From contig CM073524.1 in NCBI GenBank assembly GCA_037074615.1, forward strand, positions 20,661,406-20,725,405: 64,000 bases of DNA, read 5' to 3'. Below, piece after piece: positions 59,173 through 64,000 of the stretch. The position numbers and the translations under genes were made by a program. The notes beneath the pieces are model-generated. The model saw only the letters and a list, made by a program, of their open reading frames with translations, was not told where the DNA came from and did no database searches. This DNA comes from Leucaena leucocephala. Taxonomy: Eukaryota > Streptophyta > Magnoliopsida > Fabales > Fabaceae. Position 1 is the stretch's first letter. Each line of letters opens with the position of its first letter.

Positions 59173-61300
59173 TGTAACATCCCAATTTTTGGGTCTAGTT
59201 GAACTGGGAGGTAGTCTGATATGGGCAGGCTGCTAACCCGTAGTCCTATGGTGGTAATCTGATATGGGCGGATTATTTACCTGTATTTTGTAGGATCCGA
59301 GGGATAAGCTAAGTCCTTCAGGATTTAAAGATGAGTTAAGTCTTTAACCTACAGAATCGGGACAGTTCACCTAGGTTCAAAATGAGGAATGGGAGGAATG
59401 TCCTAAGTCTTAAGCCTAGAAATTCTGCAGGTAGCTTGATATAGGCTGGCTCCTGTGTAAGATAACCTGATACAGAGGGTTGTCGAGCCTTTCAATTAAT
59501 GAGGACTCCCGAAGAGTTAAGGGATGAGTTATTGAAAGAGAATTTCTAGAACCTAGGATAAAGGATAAGAAGAAAGTGAGATAAGATAGACCCCAGAATT
59601 ATGCTAAGATTCTGTGGGGTGAGATATGAAAGAAATGGACACTACTTGTGAGAGAAGTAGAGTTGTCCATGGGAAAGATGTAAAGTGACTTTTGGTCGCG
59701 ACGAGTAAGTGTCTTGGTCGCGACTCATATTGGCAGAGAGGTTTGGTCGTGACGGATATGTGTGGTGTCGCGACTAATAAGTAAATGAGTTTGGTTGCGA
59801 CTAAAATGTACTGAGGTCGCGACCGAAAAGTGATATGGTCGCGACTAATAGTGGCAGAAAACCTTAGACGCGACTAAAATGTGTTGTGGTCGCGACGAGA
59901 AAATGTTGTAGTCGCGACTAGTGTACACAAAGATGTTAGGTCGCGACAAGAGGATGTTGAGGTCGCGACTAGTGACTAAAGTGGCGCTAAGCGTATGGGC
60001 CAAGAGTGGTGAAGGTCCAAGAGAGATAGTTACCCAGTTAGAGATAGACCGGAGGCAGGATATCAGATACAGGAAAGGTTATCTGGAGACCATGAGGTGG
60101 ACTGATAAGGTGTACTCATGGGTCCTGCAAGATGCCACATGGCATTAAAGTAATGATTCAGTAAAGTAAAGATACTCGGTTGGCGTGATAACCGAGGAGG
60201 CACGTAAATCGAGGAGGTGATCAGATAAGTCTGGGACTTATCTGGGTGGCATTGGGAAGCGTGCAAGGTCTCTTCCAGTTGCCACATGGCATTAGTCTGC
60301 AGAAAGAAGAAAAAGCTGAGGGCACGCATTACGAGGCAGGAGACTGGACCGGTGAGTCAGCATGGTGAGTCAGCATGCTGAGGTGTCCCGGGAATTCAAG
60401 CATGTGAAAAATATGCTGCTGAGGTGTCCTGGTGAGTTGGCATGATGATGCAGTAAATGAGGAATTAAAGAAAATAGGAAAATCTAGGAAAAACCAGGAC
60501 CGCAGGATCAGATGGCATGATAATTACAGAAATGCCATTGGGAAACCTTATAAATACCCCCTTCCCTCATTCCATTCTTGCATCACGCATGGGTAAGGAA
60601 GTGAGAGAGAAAGATTAGAGAGAAGGAGGAGGAAAGGAAGAAAGAAAGGAGAAAGGAAGAAGGGAAGTTCTGGCGGAGCTGGAAGCAGAGTAGGGATAGT
60701 AGAGTTCTGCTAAGCTAGCCAGGTAGTAACTAATCCTAGCTTCTATGTAATGGCTTTGTGATTTGATGTGCTATTGTTTGGTTGGATTGTTGTCTTATAT
60801 GTTATGTCTGAAGCTCTGCTGTAATGCTATGGTCATATGTTATTAAGCATGGAAGCACGCAGCATACTTATCTGTACACAATCACAAGCAAGCACTGTCA
60901 CACTGCATTACATATATTGTTATGATTGTTGCTACTGAGATTCCCCCGAATCTCATCCCCATCCATAACCCATTACAGGGAGGTTATGCTGAAGTGGATT
61001 TAGAGAATCCTAAGAGACGCCGTTATGCTGCCGGAGTAAAGACTGAACATCAGTATATGATAAGTACTGTGTACGTAGTGCTGTCTAAGGAGGCTAGAAG
61101 TGAGTGGACCTAGCCGGTTCATCTAGTCTTTCCTGGGTACTACGTAGAATGGTAGTTCTCATGAGGGAATTACCGAATCAGTACGGTTCAGTTCTTTGTA
61201 CGGATGAAGTGTAGCGGTTAGGCTGCCGGAGTTTAGGCAGAAGAAGAGCTAGTATAGCTTCCGCAAGTATACTCTGAGGGTTGTATGGGAGGATGTTTCA
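59173..61300 (+). repeat. 3' LTR of the non-autonomous element
   Basis: 2128 bp, about 99.4% identical by eye to the 5' LTR. It includes the GTCGCGAC array at 59695-59969 and a TATA box at 60549-60556. Confidence 0.95.
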
Positions 61301-61331
61301 GAAGACATGCAAGAATCCAAACCCGAGCTGA
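61301..61331 (+). pseudogene. Last codons of the MULE transposase (zinc-knuckle end)
   Basis: After the target duplicate GAAGA, the frame reads KTCKNPNPS and stops at 61329-61331. The Cys at 61308-61310 is the fourth ligand of the CCHC knuckle whose first three (55337, 55346, 55361) lie before the insertion. Confidence 0.85.
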
Positions 61332-61599
61332 GGAATGGCGGTGGGTTGCTCTATTTTTTTGTGTAAATACATGACACGCTGATTTTTGCTTTGTATATAG
61401 CTTTAGAAAGTGATTAAAGTCATCTTTTGTTACCTTGATCAATCTCCATCTTGTTGGAAGGTAGGATGGATCTTGATGAAGGTGTCTATGTTTGCTGTAT
61501 GCATTCTGTATTTGCTGGCAAGACCTGATGTAATTGGAAAGTGCATATATATGAATCAGATCAAATACTATGTTTGCTGTCATTTGCTTTGCTGTCAAT

Positions 61600-62215
61600 T
61601 GCAGGTGCTGGGGTTGTTACTTGTGGGCGCTTGGGTTGTTACTCTTGGGTGCTGGGGTTGTTACTCATGGGCGATGGGGGTTGTTATTCCTGGGCGCTGG
61701 GGTTGTCATTCCTGGGCGGTGGGGTTGTTACTTGTGGGCGCTTGGGTTGTTACTCTTGGGTGCTGGGGTTGTTACTCATGGGCGATGGGGGTTGTTATTC
61801 CTGGGCGCTGGGGTTGTCATTCCTGGGCGGTGGGGTTGTTATTCCTGGGCGATGGGGTTGTTGTCATTCCTGGGCGCTGGGGTTGTTATTCCTGGGCGTT
61901 GGGGTTGTCATTTCTGGGCGGTGGGGTTGTTATTCCTGGGTGATGGGGTTGTTGTCATTCCTGGGCGCTGGGGTTGTTATTCCTGGGCGGTGGGGTTGTC
62001 ATTCCTGGGCGGTGGGGTTGTTATTCCTGGGCGGTGGGGTTATCATTTCAGGGCGATGGGGTTGTCATTCCTGGGCGGTGGGGTTGTTATTCCTAGGCGC
62101 TGGGGTGTCATTCCTGGGCGATGGGGTTGTTGTCATTCCTGGGCACTGGGGTTGTCATTCCAGGGCGGTGGGGTTGTTATTCCTGGGCGCTGGGGTTGTT
62201 ACTCATCCAATAGGG
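61600..62215 (+). repeat. Minisatellite, 22-bp TGGGGTTGTTATTCCTGGGCGG units
   Basis: About 27 units of 22 bp (some 25 bp with an extra TTG). Because 22 is not a multiple of 3 and the unit lacks stops, all three plus frames stay open for 500-700 bases, giving a repeating peptide. Each unit has a G4 and a G3 run. Confidence 0.92.
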
Positions 62216-62543
62216 GGTTGTTAACTGTAAGTGATGGAGTTGTTATTTTTCCTATCTTAGGTAGTTGTTATTTACAGTGATGTAAGTGTCGGGTTGTTAG
62301 TATTCCCCTATATGGGGTTGACCCTGGTAAAGATGTGCTGCATGATGACATATGAAACACAACACTTACAAATTGAACATCATAGCAATCCTTCCTGAAC
62401 ACGTTAACATGGTCACATTAATTGAAACTGTTCAAGTACATGTTATGTTTACAAGGTTTACAATGACAGATACACTTAATTAGTGACTACTTCCTCTGCT
62501 ATCGGGAGTCCTTCCCTGCTAGACTGGACAACACTTGTTCCCG
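62216..62543. other. Spacer between minisatellite and Ulp1-like gene
   Basis: A few decayed GTTGTTA units, then probably the 3' UTR of the minus-strand gene. No coding frame is seen. Confidence 0.5.
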
Positions 62544-64000
62544 TTAGGAATTGTTAGGATGAGTAATCAGCCAACACAAACAATCAACCCTCAACTGGTG
62601 GAGGTCTTCGTTGGAGTACTTTGGCATTGTGTAGCCTTCCTCATCTTGGGTCTTGCCATCCCAGGTCTTCAGCCATGACAAGACAATAATCCCGCATGAA
62701 TGCCTGCAAGTTGTCCAAGACCACAAGTTGAGTAAGTCACAAGGAAAAGGGAAGCAAAAAATGCAGTACATGTGTTAGGATGCTGACGTGTCCGTTTGGA
62801 GATGCACTTTCGGCCAATTCACTTCAAACTGATCATCCTGCCCAAAGACCTGTGCCTTCAATATACGAAGTATTTTGAGGAAGTAACCCTTCTGTACAAT
62901 ACATAGACCAAACAGAAATTAAATTCGAAAAATGACTGGTAATACGTAAGGGAGTATGAACCTGAAGATTAAGGAATACATACACAGGCATTCGCCATCC
63001 ATTGCTTCTCTTTGAATATATGTTGGCTGCTGGTCCTCTTCTTCTTGCGCTTACCTTTTCTGTCGTCTTTAGATGCTTCTTCATGTTGCTGCCTTTGCAA
63101 GCGCATATATGTTAGAGTATCAACCAACGAGTCAAGGGCACAAAATTGCATATTCTTGACATCAAAAACGTAACAGAACCAGTGATCCATTACACAAGCA
63201 GGTCCAAAAATTAAGTCACAATCAGCAATATTGTAGCCAACATGTTCTGGCAATATTTCTGATTCATTGCCTTCAATTGACCACCGTAGGGGATTCACCA
63301 ACATCTTTTGCATAAAATGGGCGGAAAATACGTGTCTTCTGACTGAACGGGTTCTGGCTTTCTCATCCTGGACCAATGTCTTGGCCACTATCGTCATTAC
63401 CTGCGAATACAAGCATCAAATCATCAAACCACCAGTACAGGCCACAACGATCACAACTGAAGAGGGCAATTGTCTCACAGTGGTGCTCATCCATGCTCTA
63501 CTACGGAGGCAACATAGCTCACCACGAGTGACGTGGAACCCATTCATCTCTACAAAAACACTACAGCCATTGAAACTCAAGTCAAGCAATCAGCTTTGAC
63601 AGGGGAAATTAGATCTTTAGCAGGCAACAACAATGAAATACTTACTCTTGCTCCTCGGCACTAGCACATTGGCTTGTGCACATGTTGAACAGTGCTTCCT
63701 TGTCAACTTCATTCTTCCTCTTCTTGCCAACCCTCGCCTTCGTCTCCAGGAAGTAGGGAGACCTAACAGCTGGTTTCTTTTCCCTCTTGGATCTCCTTAC
63801 ATGTGTTTCCCCCTCTACCTGATTGCTTTCCTTCTCTCCTTGGTATTGCGTTGAGGCCTCATGACCACCGTCCTCCTCACCATCATCACCACCCTCCTCT
63901 GTACCATCATCACGACCCTCCTCATCACGTTCATCTCCACCTCCGCCTTCACCATCATCACCACTTCCAGTGACCTCCCTTCCACTGTGTCCACCTTCAT
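62544..64000 (-). pseudogene. Ulp1/C48 peptidase-like gene of the MULE, 5' end outside the window, probable frameshift
   Basis: Exons on the minus strand: beyond 64000 to 63646, 63575-63479, 63400-62962, 62891-62788 and 62703-62544, all with GT-AG ends. The first visible exon is very acidic and glycine-rich (GDDGEEDGG type), then RRSKREKKPAVRSPYF, a motif typical of transposon-borne Ulp1-like proteins. Exon 63400-62962 has the catalytic His in CVMDHWFCYVFD (near 63190) and Asp in CALDSL (near 63135). The last exons carry Gln-containing LQTDT and the catalytic Cys in HSCGIIVLSWLKTWDG (near 62690). The order H-D-Q-C is that of SUMO/Ulp1 cysteine proteases. Within 63400-62962 the end must be read one frame off to join the next exon, so there is a frameshift near 63080-62990, or a splice site I missed. 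All catalytic residues remain. Confidence 0.75.

Larger units (their letters stand above)
55374..61300 (+). mobile_element. Complete young non-autonomous gypsy element (TSD GAAGA)
   Basis: Two LTRs of equal length (2128 bp) flank 1.67 kb of internal sequence with a primer site and a polypurine tract. The duplicate GAAGA is at 55369-55373 and 61301-61305. By eye the LTRs differ at about 12 sites (about 0.6%), nearly all transitions, so the insertion is recent. The interior has only gag scraps and no pol, so it depends on enzymes of an autonomous relative, probably of the Tekay type seen at 1-8855. Confidence 0.95.
48977..64000. mobile_element. Large Mutator-like element (MULE) with transposase and Ulp1-like gene, right end outside window
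   Basis: The left end is placed at GGGAAAATGACACATGGGCC (48977), which has the style of plant MULE termini, after an AT-rich TTTAATATA that could be one 9-bp target copy. Inside are a decayed mudrA-type transposase on plus, minisatellites, repeated upstream units and a C48/Ulp1-like gene on minus. A transposase with a convergent Ulp1-like gene is the layout described for Kaonashi (KI) MULEs. Two retrotransposon insertions (50849-52711 and 55374-61300) lengthen it by about 7.8 kb. The left end is inference because the right terminus is not available. Confidence 0.6.

Noticed and set aside
61410..62280. Three overlapping plus-strand frames of 177, 227 and 236 codons
   Set aside because: They are a by-product of a stop-free 22-bp minisatellite that stays open in all frames; codon content simply mirrors the repeat. 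No conserved start or domain.

Overview
The window is nuclear DNA of a flowering plant, probably a eudicot; I cannot name the species. Two intron-rich host genes lie in the middle. Most of the rest is nested retrotransposons and a Mutator-like DNA transposon, with small MITEs and a tRNA-derived SINE between. There are no bacterial-type operons, rRNA or tRNA genes.

Layout. 1-8855: a Ty3/gypsy chromovirus of the Del/Tekay type on the plus strand, with its left LTR cut by the window edge, a decayed gag-pol and a 3.0 kb right LTR; an extra open frame of 219 codons sits between primer-binding site and gag. 8856-19583: a nest of a non-autonomous, gag-only relative on the minus strand (two LTRs with leaders, one gag), whose gag is split by a solo LTR (13634-16370, TSD GGATC). 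19584-27807: a minus-strand Ty1/copia relic split by two more solo LTRs (19615-22566, TSD TACAG; 24372-26872, TSD TCACT). 28257-32226: a truncated Athila/Tat-type gypsy element with a tRNA-Asp primer site. 33227-34493: a copia LTR. 35145-36107: two Stowaway-like MITEs and a SINE.

Host genes, both plus strand: 36677-42076, an 11-exon gene for a CCCH zinc-finger protein (432 aa), and 43747-48324, a 9-exon gene for a TraB-family protein (343 aa) with a C-terminal membrane anchor. Each uses one GC-AG intron. Intron 7 of the TraB gene holds a hAT-type MITE and two Stowaway-like MITEs.

48977 to the right edge: a large Mutator-like element (MULE) with a decayed mudrA-type transposase on the plus strand and a convergent Ulp1/C48-protease-like gene on the minus strand, the arrangement known from Kaonashi-type MULEs. 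It carries a tandem internal-deletion derivative, two GGGGTTGTT-type minisatellites, a copia solo LTR (TSD GGTGA) and a young, complete non-autonomous gypsy element (55374-61300, TSD GAAGA) that landed inside the transposase zinc-knuckle codons.

The most unusual signal is an array of the palindrome GTCGCGAC, about 8-12 copies per cluster, found in the LTRs or leader of three unrelated retrotransposon groups (copia, Tekay-like gypsy, Athila-like gypsy). An 18-base stretch is 17/18 identical between the copia and gypsy copies, so the array seems to have moved between superfamilies. Also notable are the extra open frame in the Tekay element and a 185-bp inverted patch inside the gag-only nest. 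All identity estimates here are by eye.
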